A program made the position numbers and the translations under genes. A stretch of 64,000 nt of DNA from Candidatus Coatesiibacteriota bacterium (GTDB taxonomy: Bacteria; RBG-13-66-14; B26-G2; JAUVZD01). Shown one piece after another: positions 1 through 6,692 of this stretch; position 1 is the stretch's first letter, and the number at the start of each line of letters is the position of its first letter. Under the pieces are notes generated by a model. The model was not told the DNA's origin. It saw only the letters and a list, made by a program, of their open reading frames with translations, and did not search any database. The DNA lies in NCBI GenBank assembly GCA_030602715.1, contig JAUVZD010000009.1, forward strand, positions 67,284 to 131,283. The letters are read 5' to 3'.

Positions 1-53
1 GTATTGTAAGGTATTATAGCGGTTCAGGATTAATCTTTGATTTTTACCGAAAG

Positions 54-91
54 GCTCTTTATGAATCTGCTCATCACCGGCGGAGCCGGCT
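54..91 (+). repeat. Duplicated start of rmlB (copy 1)
   Basis: These 38 bases match 593-630 with a single difference (T at 66, C at 605). The copy carries the leader GCTCTTT and the first ten codons of rmlB (MNLLITGGAG), then hits a stop at 91-93, six bases before the ATG of the DUF4258 gene. It is therefore a broken rmlB start left of an inserted or captured two-gene cassette, or the product of a local duplication. Confidence 0.9.
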
Positions 92-98
92 GAATTAA

Positions 99-356
99 AT
101 GATGAAAACAATTAGATTATCTCAACATGCTTTGGAACAACTTGCATTTAGAGGTATATCTAAGAAGGAAGTTGAGAAAGCTATTACCTCAAGTAGGTGG
201 TCTACAATAAAGGGAAAAAGGTTTGAATGCCGGTTGGATTTTGATTTCAAAGGTGAGTGGCAAGGAAAATACTATAATACTAAACAGGTAAGACCCATTT
301 TCGTTGAAGAAGAAGATGAGATTGTAGTCATCACAGTTTACTCCTACTATTTTTGA
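99..356 (+). CDS. DUF4258 family small protein (toxin-like partner)
   Basis: An 85-residue basic protein that begins with 'RLSQHALEQLAFRGIS', the usual DUF4258 opening (a conserved His followed by an R-G-I-S/T turn), and ends in the beta strands 'VRPIFVEEEDEIVVITVYSYYF'. DUF4258 proteins resemble small RelE/BrnT-like folds and often stand directly upstream of a DUF2283 gene, as here; a toxin-antitoxin or mobile-cassette role is inference. The start is one of two adjacent ATGs (99 or 102). The gene begins six bases after the stop of a duplicated ten-codon rmlB stub, so its translation may be coupled to that stub. Codon use looks more AT-rich than in the rml genes, which fits a foreign origin. 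Confidence 0.8.
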   Translation: MMKTIRLSQHALEQLAFRGISKKEVEKAITSSRWSTIKGKRFECRLDFDFKGEWQGKYYNTKQVRPIFVEEEDEIVVITVYSYYF

Positions 357-368
357 GGTGAATTGAAA

Positions 369-584
369 ATGAAAATCTCCTACGATTCCGAGGTGGATGT
401 TTTATATATTCGCTTTAAGGAGACCGAGGTATCCACAGAACACCTCGCTGAGGGAATATCCGCTGACTACGATAAAGATGGTAATCTGGCGGGGATTGAG
501 ATACTTGATGCCAGCAAAATGCTGGGGGATAGGGATTTCTTCCGTCAGATAATTGTGGATAATCTGGTAGGGTCATCAAAGTAA
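369..584 (+). CDS. DUF2283 family protein
   Basis: A 71-residue acidic protein starting 'MKISYDSEVDVLYIRF', the family signature of DUF2283 (Y-D-x-E-x-D-x-L-Y-I), with the usual 'GISADYDKDGNLAGIEILDAS' middle. The ATG at 369 is preferred over the in-frame TTG at 363 because it gives the family N-terminus and lies eight bases after a GAGGTG ribosome site. It follows the DUF4258 gene by 12 bases and is clearly co-transcribed. The pair is widespread in bacterial and archaeal genomes with no settled function; an antitoxin-like partner role is a guess from its size, charge and linkage. rmlB starts 15 bases downstream. Confidence 0.85.
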   Translation: MKISYDSEVDVLYIRFKETEVSTEHLAEGISADYDKDGNLAGIEILDASKMLGDRDFFRQIIVDNLVGSSK

Positions 585-592
585 AGGAAAAA

Positions 593-630
593 GCTCTTTA
601 TGAACCTGCTCATCACCGGCGGAGCCGGCT
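593..630 (+). repeat. Start of rmlB (copy 2, intact)
   Basis: The intact partner of the 38-base repeat at 54-91. It spans the last bases of the rmlB leader and its first ten codons. Together the two copies bracket the DUF4258/DUF2283 pair. Confidence 0.9.
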
Positions 631-1604
631 TCATCGGTTCAAACTTCACCCGCTACATCGCCCGAAAACACCCCGACTGGAAGATAATCGTCCTGGATAA
701 GCTCAACTATCGTGGCAGACGGGAAAACCTGCTGGAGGTGGAGGGGAGACTAAAATTCCACTTCATCCACGGGGACATCTGCATAGAAGGGGATGTAGCT
801 CCCCTGCTTCCGGGCATTGATTGGGTGATAAACTTCGCTGCCGAGACCTTCGTTGACCGCTCCATCATGAGCGCCAACGACTTCGTGCGCACCGATGTGC
901 TGGGTGTCTTCACCATAATGGAGGCGATGCGGGAACATTCCCCCGAGGGGCGTTTACTGCACCTCTCCACAGACGAGGTCTATGGGGAGATACTGAAGGG
1001 CAAAGCCGGCGAGGATTGGCCCCTTGCCCCCCGCAATCCCTACTCCGCCTCCAAAGCCGGTGGAGAGATGTTGGTCAGTTCATATATCAACACCCACAAC
1101 TTTGCGGCGATAATCGCCCGCCCCTCCAACAACTTCGGTCCTCATCAGTTCCCGGAGAATTTTATCCCCCTGTTTATTACCAACGCCTTGGAGAAAAAGC
1201 CCCTACCCCTCTATGGAGACGGACGGCAGGTGCGGGACTGGCTATTTGTGGAGGACTGCTGTGTGGCTTTGGAGATGCTTATGGAGAAGGGCGAGCTTGG
1301 GGAGGTTTATAACATCGGCGGGGGGGAGGAGCGAGAGAACATCCTGGTGGCGGAGCTTATCTGTCAGGAGTTGGGGGTGGACAAGAAAGCCATCAAGCTG
1401 GTCAAGGACCGTCCGGGTCACGACCGTAGATACGCTCTGGACAGCGGTAGGCTCGCCTCTCTTGGGTGGGCTCCCAGCAAGCCCTTTGAGGAGCGACTGA
1501 CGGAGACGGTGCGCTGGTATGTGGAAAATGTTGACTGGTGGAAGCCGCTCAAGAGTGGGGAGTATAAGGAGTTTTATCGCCAATGGTATGGGGAGAGGCT
1601 GTAG
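600..1604 (+). CDS. rmlB: dTDP-glucose 4,6-dehydratase
   Basis: A 334-residue extended short-chain dehydrogenase that converts dTDP-glucose to dTDP-4-keto-6-deoxyglucose, the second step of dTDP-L-rhamnose synthesis for surface polysaccharide. The NAD site 'TGGAGFIGSN' is at the N-terminus (residues 6-15), 'LSTDEVYGE' carries the catalytic Thr/Asp/Glu set, and 'YSASKAGGE' gives the Tyr-x-x-x-Lys pair. Length is normal for RmlB (about 330-360). A GGAAAAA tract lies upstream of the ATG. rmlD follows after 23 bases; rmlA and rmlC are not in the window and may lie to the left. The N-terminal codons are duplicated 539 bases upstream around a small gene cassette. Confidence 0.93.
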   Translation: MNLLITGGAGFIGSNFTRYIARKHPDWKIIVLDKLNYRGRRENLLEVEGRLKFHFIHGDICIEGDVAPLLPGIDWVINFAAETFVDRSIMSANDFVRTDVLGVFTIMEAMREHSPEGRLLHLSTDEVYGEILKGKAGEDWPLAPRNPYSASKAGGEMLVSSYINTHNFAAIIARPSNNFGPHQFPENFIPLFITNALEKKPLPLYGDGRQVRDWLFVEDCCVALEMLMEKGELGEVYNIGGGEERENILVAELICQELGVDKKAIKLVKDRPGHDRRYALDSGRLASLGWAPSKPFEERLTETVRWYVENVDWWKPLKSGEYKEFYRQWYGERL

Positions 1605-1627
1605 GGAGTGAGGAGCAGGTATAGGAC

Positions 1628-2479
1628 TTGGTTGATTACGGGAAAATTATGGTGACCGGCGCACTTGGGCAGTTGGGCAAGGAGCTGGTCGCTTTGTTGA
1701 TGGAGGCAGGCTATCAGGTATCAGCCGTTGACCTGCCGGAGTTTGACCTCACCGATTCCTCTGTGGTGGAGGCTCATCTTTCCAGCGAACGACCGCAGTT
1801 CATCTTCCACTGCGCCGCCTACACCGATGTGGAGCGGGCTGAGGAGGAGCCGGAGCTGGCACGGCAGATAAACGCCCTCGCCACCGCCGACCTTTCCGTT
1901 TCTGCCGACGGGCTCGGGGCACCCCTGGTCTATATCTCCACCGATTTCGTCTTTGACGGAGAACAAAGAAAACCTTACACAGAGGATATCTACCCCAATC
2001 CGCTCTCAGCATATGGTCGTTCAAAACGGGATGGTGAGCTGGCGGTTATGCAATCCTGCCGAAAGTATTTCATCGTCCGCACCTCATGGCTCTTCGGTCG
2101 CTCGCCTGCCGCCTTCCCGCAAAAGATACTGGCAAAGGCTTCCGAAAATGCCCCGCTCAAGGTGGTGGATGACCAGCGGGGCTCGCCGACCTATGCCAGG
2201 GATCTGGCGGGCGGTCTTCTGCCCCTGCTGGGAAGCGACGCCTACGGCGTCTATCATCTGGCAAACGGGGGGACGGCGAGCTGGTATGAGCTTGCCTGCG
2301 AGACCCTCAAACTTGCTGATATGGGGGACTATCCAATAGAGCGAGTCTCGGCGGGTGAGTTTACCACAAAAGCGAAGCGTCCGGCATATTCCGTACTGGA
2401 TTGTAGTAAATATAAGGAAACCTTTGGGGTTGAGTTGCGCCACTGGCGGGAGGCGCTGGCGGAGTATGTGCAAAGTTAA
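1628..2479 (+). CDS. rmlD: dTDP-4-dehydrorhamnose reductase
   Basis: A 283-residue RmlD/SDR family protein that reduces dTDP-4-keto-L-rhamnose to dTDP-L-rhamnose with NAD(P)H. Visible are the dinucleotide site 'VTGALGQLGKEL', 'AAYTDVERAEEE', the catalytic 'STDFVFDGEQRKPYTE' Thr region and 'YGRSKRDGE' (Y-x-x-x-K). The TTG start at 1628 follows a GGAGCAGG stretch; the internal ATG at 1649 would remove the residues before the Rossmann strand, so the TTG is preferred. It lies 23 bases after rmlB and is presumably co-transcribed with it. Confidence 0.9.
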   Translation: MVDYGKIMVTGALGQLGKELVALLMEAGYQVSAVDLPEFDLTDSSVVEAHLSSERPQFIFHCAAYTDVERAEEEPELARQINALATADLSVSADGLGAPLVYISTDFVFDGEQRKPYTEDIYPNPLSAYGRSKRDGELAVMQSCRKYFIVRTSWLFGRSPAAFPQKILAKASENAPLKVVDDQRGSPTYARDLAGGLLPLLGSDAYGVYHLANGGTASWYELACETLKLADMGDYPIERVSAGEFTTKAKRPAYSVLDCSKYKETFGVELRHWREALAEYVQS

Positions 2480-2578
2480 CTGGTTTGAGTGTAGTGCGAT
2501 TAATTTAAAAAGGAAGCCGTTAACCTTCCTGTATATGTTATCTCATAGATTGTGAGATCTCTTTAGCTCATGTAGACT

Positions 2579-3865
2579 ATGTCTCAACTGATAACCACCA
2601 CCAAGCCGGTCGCCGAGAAATCCCTGCTCATCGGCATAGATTCTCCTTATGAGCGTTCCCATCTGGATGTGGAGGAGAGCCTGGAGGAGCTGGGGGCCCT
2701 TCTCCGTGCCAGCGGAGCCGAGGTGCTGGGCAGTGTAATCGTAAAACAGCGAAAGCCCACTCCAGCCGCCTATATCACCGAGAGTAAGCTGGAGGAGGTG
2801 GCGGTGTTGGTGGCGGAGATGGATGCCAACCTGGTGGTCTTTGATGTGGAGTTGAACCAGCGGCAGGTGGGAAACTGCGAGCGCATTCTGGACTGTGGGG
2901 TTATAGACCGCACCTGGGCTATACTGGATATCTTCGCCCTCCACGCCTCCAGCGCCGAAGGCAAGATTGCTGTGGAGCTGGCAATGCTTTCGTATCTCCT
3001 ACCTCACCTGACCGGAAAGGGGCGGGACCTCTCCCGTCTGGGCGGGGGGATCGGCACGCGTGGTCCCGGTGAGACCAAGCTGGAGACCGACCGTCGTCGG
3101 GTGCGCCAGCGCATCGCCAAGCTGAAGAAAGACCTGGCTCAGATAGAGAGGAGGCGGCGAGTGGGGAGTAGAATACGGCGCGCTCCCGGGGGACCGTTTA
3201 AGGTGGCTCTGGTGGGTTACACCAACTCCGGCAAGACCACCCTGTTGAACACCCTGACCTCCTCCGACGCCTTCACCGAGGACGGCTTCTTCTCCACTCT
3301 GGATCCCACCACCCGTAGATTGACTTTTGAAGGCGGTCGGGAGGTGGTCTTTTCCGACACCGTGGGCTTTATCTGCAAGCTTCCCCACCAGTTGGTGGAG
3401 GGTTTCCGTGCCACGCTGGAGGAGGTGGTGGTGGCTGACCTCATAATGTTGGTCGCCGATGCGGAAGACCAACGCCTGCCGGCACAACTGGAGGTGGTGG
3501 AGGAGGTGCTGGAGAGTTTGAGTGCCTCACAGATTCCCCGCTTACTGGTGCTTAACAAGCGAGATAAACTGGGGATTCAGGAGCTTTCCGCCCGCATGCA
3601 GATGCGGTCGGAGGCGGTAGCCATATCGGCGCTCACCGGGGAAAATCTGGATGGATTGATGGCTATGGTTGAGGAGCAGGCGATGCGGAATATGGTCTGT
3701 GTGCGAGCCAGGTTCAGTGGCGGGGATAAGGCAATAATCAAACGTTTTCGGCGGTTGGCTCAGGTGATAGGCGAGACCACCTCGCCGACAAACGAGGTGG
3801 TCATTGAAGCCTGGGTTCATCGGGAATTGGCGGAACGATTCAAGGGATTGGAATATATTGGATAG
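2579..3865 (+). CDS. hflX: Ribosome-associated GTPase HflX
   Basis: A 428-residue GTPase of the HflX family, which binds the large ribosomal subunit and can split stalled 70S ribosomes. The N-terminal HflX domain is followed by the family signature 'GGGIGTRGPGETKLETDRR' and a basic helix. The G domain has 'GYTNSGKTTLLN' (P-loop, about residue 213), 'DTVGFICKLPHQLVEGFRATLEE' (G3 and the HflX-specific stretch) and 'NKRDK' (G4, about residue 325). Length is typical. No strong ribosome site precedes the ATG. It is separated from rmlD by 99 bases and ends ten bases from the convergent thioesterase gene. Confidence 0.93.
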   Translation: MSQLITTTKPVAEKSLLIGIDSPYERSHLDVEESLEELGALLRASGAEVLGSVIVKQRKPTPAAYITESKLEEVAVLVAEMDANLVVFDVELNQRQVGNCERILDCGVIDRTWAILDIFALHASSAEGKIAVELAMLSYLLPHLTGKGRDLSRLGGGIGTRGPGETKLETDRRRVRQRIAKLKKDLAQIERRRRVGSRIRRAPGGPFKVALVGYTNSGKTTLLNTLTSSDAFTEDGFFSTLDPTTRRLTFEGGREVVFSDTVGFICKLPHQLVEGFRATLEEVVVADLIMLVADAEDQRLPAQLEVVEEVLESLSASQIPRLLVLNKRDKLGIQELSARMQMRSEAVAISALTGENLDGLMAMVEEQAMRNMVCVRARFSGGDKAIIKRFRRLAQVIGETTSPTNEVVIEAWVHRELAERFKGLEYIG

Positions 3866-3875
3866 ATTGAGTGGT

Positions 3876-4355
3876 TCATCCTGCCCGCAGGTCTTCCACA
3901 CACGGCTGACTGCTGTCCTCATTCTCCAGGTAGCTTAGAATCTCATCAGTTGCCTCATCCTTCAGGGGAAAGTATTTCCCCCACCCTTTGGCATAGATAT
4001 TCCCCTCGCTGTCCTCAATATAGCCCTCAGCGGTCAGGTAGCGGTGTTTATCATTCACCATCTCCGCCACCGCGCGCACCTCCATCCCCGGTTGAAGCGG
4101 CAAGAGATAGCGGACGGATAGCTCCCAGGTGTTAAACAGTAACCCGGTCTTCACGCAGATCGCCCAACCCATAATCTCGTCCAGGACGGCGGACAGGATT
4201 CCGCCGTGGATGTGGTCTTTGTAGCCCACATGATGTTCGGCGGGCTTGAACTCGGCGAAGACCCTTTCGCCGTCGGTTTGGAAGGTTATGGATAAGCCAC
4301 AGTGGTTTTCCCGACCGCAGATGAAACATTTCGGGTAGCGGGGAAGGGGTTTCAT
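3876..4355 (-). CDS. Hotdog-fold (PaaI-like) thioesterase
   Basis: A 159-residue single hotdog-domain protein. The core 'HGGILSAVLDEIMGWA' is the 4HBT/PaaI motif, with the Asp and the 'HGG' turn that bind and hydrolyse acyl-CoA. A short N-terminal 'CFICGRENHCGLS' is common in this subfamily and may bind metal or be structural. The natural substrate cannot be read from sequence. The gene is convergent with hflX. A GGAGG ribosome site sits just upstream of the ATG, and a 15-base palindrome overlaps the likely -10 element. Confidence 0.85.
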   Translation of the reverse strand: MKPLPRYPKCFICGRENHCGLSITFQTDGERVFAEFKPAEHHVGYKDHIHGGILSAVLDEIMGWAICVKTGLLFNTWELSVRYLLPLQPGMEVRAVAEMVNDKHRYLTAEGYIEDSEGNIYAKGWGKYFPLKDEATDEILSYLENEDSSQPCVEDLRAG

Positions 4356-4375
4356 AAGATACCTCCGGTGGATTT

Positions 4376-4390
4376 AATGTATTATACATT
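4376..4390. promoter_or_regulatory. Perfect 15-base palindrome at the thioesterase promoter
   Basis: AATGTATTATACATT reads as 7+1+7 perfect dyad symmetry. On the minus strand it contains TATAAT, with TTTATT 17 bases upstream, so a protein bound here would cover the -10 box of the thioesterase gene. It looks like an operator; the regulator is unknown. Confidence 0.45.
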
Positions 4391-4545
4391 ATGCGAAGGA
4401 TATAATAAACCCATATCCTGATGGGGGGATAGAGATACATGCTTAAGACATTATACTGTTGAAAGGATATTGCGCCGTTTTCATAACTATGATATAGTGA
4501 TATTCTGGTTTTCACTGTGGAATCAACCGGAAGAGAAGGAAGCTG

Positions 4546-5310
4546 ATGTTTTTTAGAGGGACAGTGCTGTTTTTTTTGCTCAGCGCAATGCTGTTTTCCC
4601 CTGGTTTTGCCCAGACAAGATACGGCGACCTGAGCGATGAGGAGCTGAAGGTGATTCCTCCGCCGGACTGGTATCTTATTTTTGCTGTGGGGACCAGCGG
4701 GGGACAGAGTGGATGGGACTTCAACTCCCCTTATATTGCCTTTCAGGGGAGCTTCCACCGCTACTTTGGAGATTCCGGCTCAAACAGACTGGGAGTATAC
4801 TTTACCTATATGCAGAGTAGGCGGATAAACGAGTTTTTCCCCAACCGAGGTCCCATCTACAATAACTGTAAAAAGCATATAATAATTGGGCTTTGCCATC
4901 ATTTTCTGTTGGTTCCCAAACAGAGAATATGTCCCGCTCTGGGGTATGGCTTTGCGGTGATGAATATCCGGGCAAAGGGCAGTTATGAATATGTTTTCTA
5001 TGAACAATCTGAAGGTGATGGGGCATGTTCTCCAAGCGAGAATGATTACCAGCCCTATGTTGAGGAGCGGGAGGTGAGGATAAATGCCTGGCGCACGGGG
5101 GTGTTGTTGTCTGTGGCTTTGCGAGTCAACCTTACCTCCAAGTTTGACTTGGAGTTTGGGTTGTTCCAGACCCTGGGTATAAAGGGAATTAACAAAGATG
5201 TGGTTGTCAAGCAGGAGATGAGTGGGGGAAAGATTAGGACGCAGATTATAGAATATAAAGTGCCACTAAACGAGACCATCTTGACCGCCGGGCTGGCTTT
5301 TCGCCTTTAA
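4546..5310 (+). CDS. Secreted outer-membrane-like hypothetical protein
   Basis: A 254-residue protein of unknown function. The N-terminus 'MFFRGTVLFFLLSAMLFSPGFAQ' is a clear signal peptide with cleavage after AQ. The rest is rich in aromatic and alternating polar/hydrophobic strands ('LGVYFTYMQSRRINEFF', 'DLEFGLFQTLGIKG') and ends in the strand 'ETILTAGLAFRL', like an outer-membrane beta barrel of eight to ten strands. It starts at an ATG after a GAAGAGAAGGAAG stretch. It is divergent from the thioesterase gene and separated from the next gene by 230 bases. No close family was recognised. Confidence 0.7.
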   Translation: MFFRGTVLFFLLSAMLFSPGFAQTRYGDLSDEELKVIPPPDWYLIFAVGTSGGQSGWDFNSPYIAFQGSFHRYFGDSGSNRLGVYFTYMQSRRINEFFPNRGPIYNNCKKHIIIGLCHHFLLVPKQRICPALGYGFAVMNIRAKGSYEYVFYEQSEGDGACSPSENDYQPYVEEREVRINAWRTGVLLSVALRVNLTSKFDLEFGLFQTLGIKGINKDVVVKQEMSGGKIRTQIIEYKVPLNETILTAGLAFRL

Positions 5311-5351
5311 CCGCAATTTCCTGCGACCATAACTGTGCATCGGGGAGATGG

Positions 5352-5459
5352 ATGATGGAGGAGATCCTGGATGAGAGGTCGCTTCTGGCTTGCGATACCA
5401 TCCTTGACGAATGTATGGAACATGAGAGCGGGAGTGGCATATTTGAAGATAGGGCATAA
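5352..5459 (+). CDS. Possible 35-residue small ORF
   Basis: Two adjacent ATGs open a short acidic frame, 'MMEEILDERSLLACDTILDE...', that ends at 5457-5459. A GGGGAG lies a few bases upstream. Nothing similar is recognised. It may be a real small protein or a piece of a decayed gene; the second reading frame of this gap is described in the next entry. Confidence 0.2.
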   Translation: MMEEILDERSLLACDTILDECMEHESGSGIFEDRA

Positions 5460-5541
5460 AGGGGCTCCTCCCGGTAAAGATTTTTACCCGCTGGAGCATC
5501 TTTATCCGATTGAGATAGGAAAATTAGAGGAGTGAGATAGA
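5422..5541 (+). pseudogene. Possible remnant of a glycerophosphodiesterase-like gene
   Basis: A 39-codon open frame reads 'MRAGVAYLKIGHKGAPPGK...' and ends at the bases where the next gene starts. 'IGHKGAP' resembles the opening 'IGHRGAP' of GDPD-family phosphodiesterases, but the following P-E-N-T motif is missing, and nothing more of the domain is present. Inside it is a hairpin (GGTAAA 5473-5478 with TTTACC 5483-5488, flanked by GCTCC/GGAGC). This is a weak call based on one short motif. Confidence 0.2.
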
Positions 5542-6557
5542 TGAGGAATATTGTGCTGTTTACAGTAATGGTTCTTATGATTCCTTGCTTGGCTAACAGT
5601 TTGTATGAGACTTGGGATTTGGGTGGGAGTGGTTATGGCCATGAAGTGATGGGGATAGCGATGGTATCTGAGGAGGATGGATGGGCAGTTAAGCGATATG
5701 GAAATCTATATCATTGGGATGGTGAAAATTGGGAATTTGTGATGGACTTTCCAGGTGGAGGACAGTTTTATGGGATGGAGTACTATGACTCCACCCACAT
5801 TTATGCGTATCCTGGTGCTGTTCTATGGATGTATAACGGGATTGAATGGGAGGTATTTGAATCTCAACCGCCATCTGGGGCAGCGGATATGGAGGTGATA
5901 GCACCAGATAGTATATGGGTGAAAGGGTCAGATGTGAAGGGAGGAAAGGAGAATCAATCTGCTTGTTATTGGGACGGTGTTGATTGGACTGTTTATAATA
6001 ATCCAGAGGGGTTTGATAATGATTATTTGGCTTGTCTCGGCTTCGGCTCGTTTGATGAGGGTTGGGCTGGTGGCGATAATGGAGCCATGAGCCATTTTTA
6101 TGATGGTGAGTGGCATGCGGTGGAGCCACCATTGACTGGCGAGTGGTTGACCTGTTCTGATTTCGCCAACCCAGATTATGGAATGATGGCTGGAGAGGGT
6201 GTTTATATGATTTATTATGGTGGTAGTTGGGATGTTCACGATGCGGTGCCAAATATCTTTACCGACTGTTTTGTAATAAACAATGAGTATCTTGTGATGG
6301 TAAGCGATAATCATAAGACTATATATATAATGCATTACGATTATTATGAGATTGGAAAGTACACAGGTGTGGAAATGTATTCCGTCTTTGCTACGGCGCC
6401 TAATGACATATGGGCTGGGGGTGAGGACGGCTTCGTCTGCCACTGGAACTTCAACATTGATGTCCAGCCCACATCGGTGGGGCAGATAAAGGCGATGTTC
6501 GGCGGGGAGGGGGTGTCTTCTGCCGAGCCCTCAGGGCACAGCGAGCCAATAAGATGA
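5541..6557 (+). CDS. Secreted beta-propeller-like protein with PTSxGxIKAxF tail
   Basis: A 338-residue protein of unknown function with a signal peptide ('MRNIVLFTVMVLMIPCLANS'). The body has about six related units around 'GWA..' and 'HW/Y-D-G-x-W' ('LYHWDGENWEFV', 'ACYWDGVDWTVY', 'SHFYDGEWHAV', 'IWAGGEDGFVCHWN'), typical of BNR/YCF48-like propellers that sit outside the cell or in the periplasm. The C-terminus contains 'VQPTSVGQIKAMFGG', nearly the same as the last residues of the protein encoded at 37575-38303, suggesting a shared C-terminal tag. A GAGGAG ribosome site precedes the ATG. A clear hairpin terminator follows. Base composition is somewhat AT-rich. Confidence 0.75.
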   Translation: MRNIVLFTVMVLMIPCLANSLYETWDLGGSGYGHEVMGIAMVSEEDGWAVKRYGNLYHWDGENWEFVMDFPGGGQFYGMEYYDSTHIYAYPGAVLWMYNGIEWEVFESQPPSGAADMEVIAPDSIWVKGSDVKGGKENQSACYWDGVDWTVYNNPEGFDNDYLACLGFGSFDEGWAGGDNGAMSHFYDGEWHAVEPPLTGEWLTCSDFANPDYGMMAGEGVYMIYYGGSWDVHDAVPNIFTDCFVINNEYLVMVSDNHKTIYIMHYDYYEIGKYTGVEMYSVFATAPNDIWAGGEDGFVCHWNFNIDVQPTSVGQIKAMFGGEGVSSAEPSGHSEPIR

Positions 6558-6595
6558 TAAAGGAAAAGTTGTATATGTATAATGGGAAAAGCACA

Positions 6596-6630
6596 CTCCC
6601 CGTCCGGGGAGGTTTTCTTTATCTTTTTTT
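6596..6630 (+). terminator. Intrinsic terminator
   Basis: Stem CTCCCC (6596-6601) and GGGGAG (6606-6611) around a GTCC loop, followed by GTTTTCTTTATCTTTTTTT. It ends the transcript of the propeller-like gene. Confidence 0.8.
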
Positions 6631-6692
6631 GCGGGATATGTTATACTCCCTGAATTCCCGACGACTGACCGCATCCAGATAGGAGGGCTGCG

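Noticed and set aside
4132-4758. A 208-codon leftward frame across the 4.4 kb intergenic region
   Set aside because: It overlaps two better genes (thioesterase and the signal-peptide protein), lacks family similarity and would erase the promoter region.
5689-6252. A 187-codon leftward frame within the propeller-like gene
   Set aside because: His/Asn/Gln-rich shadow of the repetitive coding strand, with no ribosome site and no known domain.
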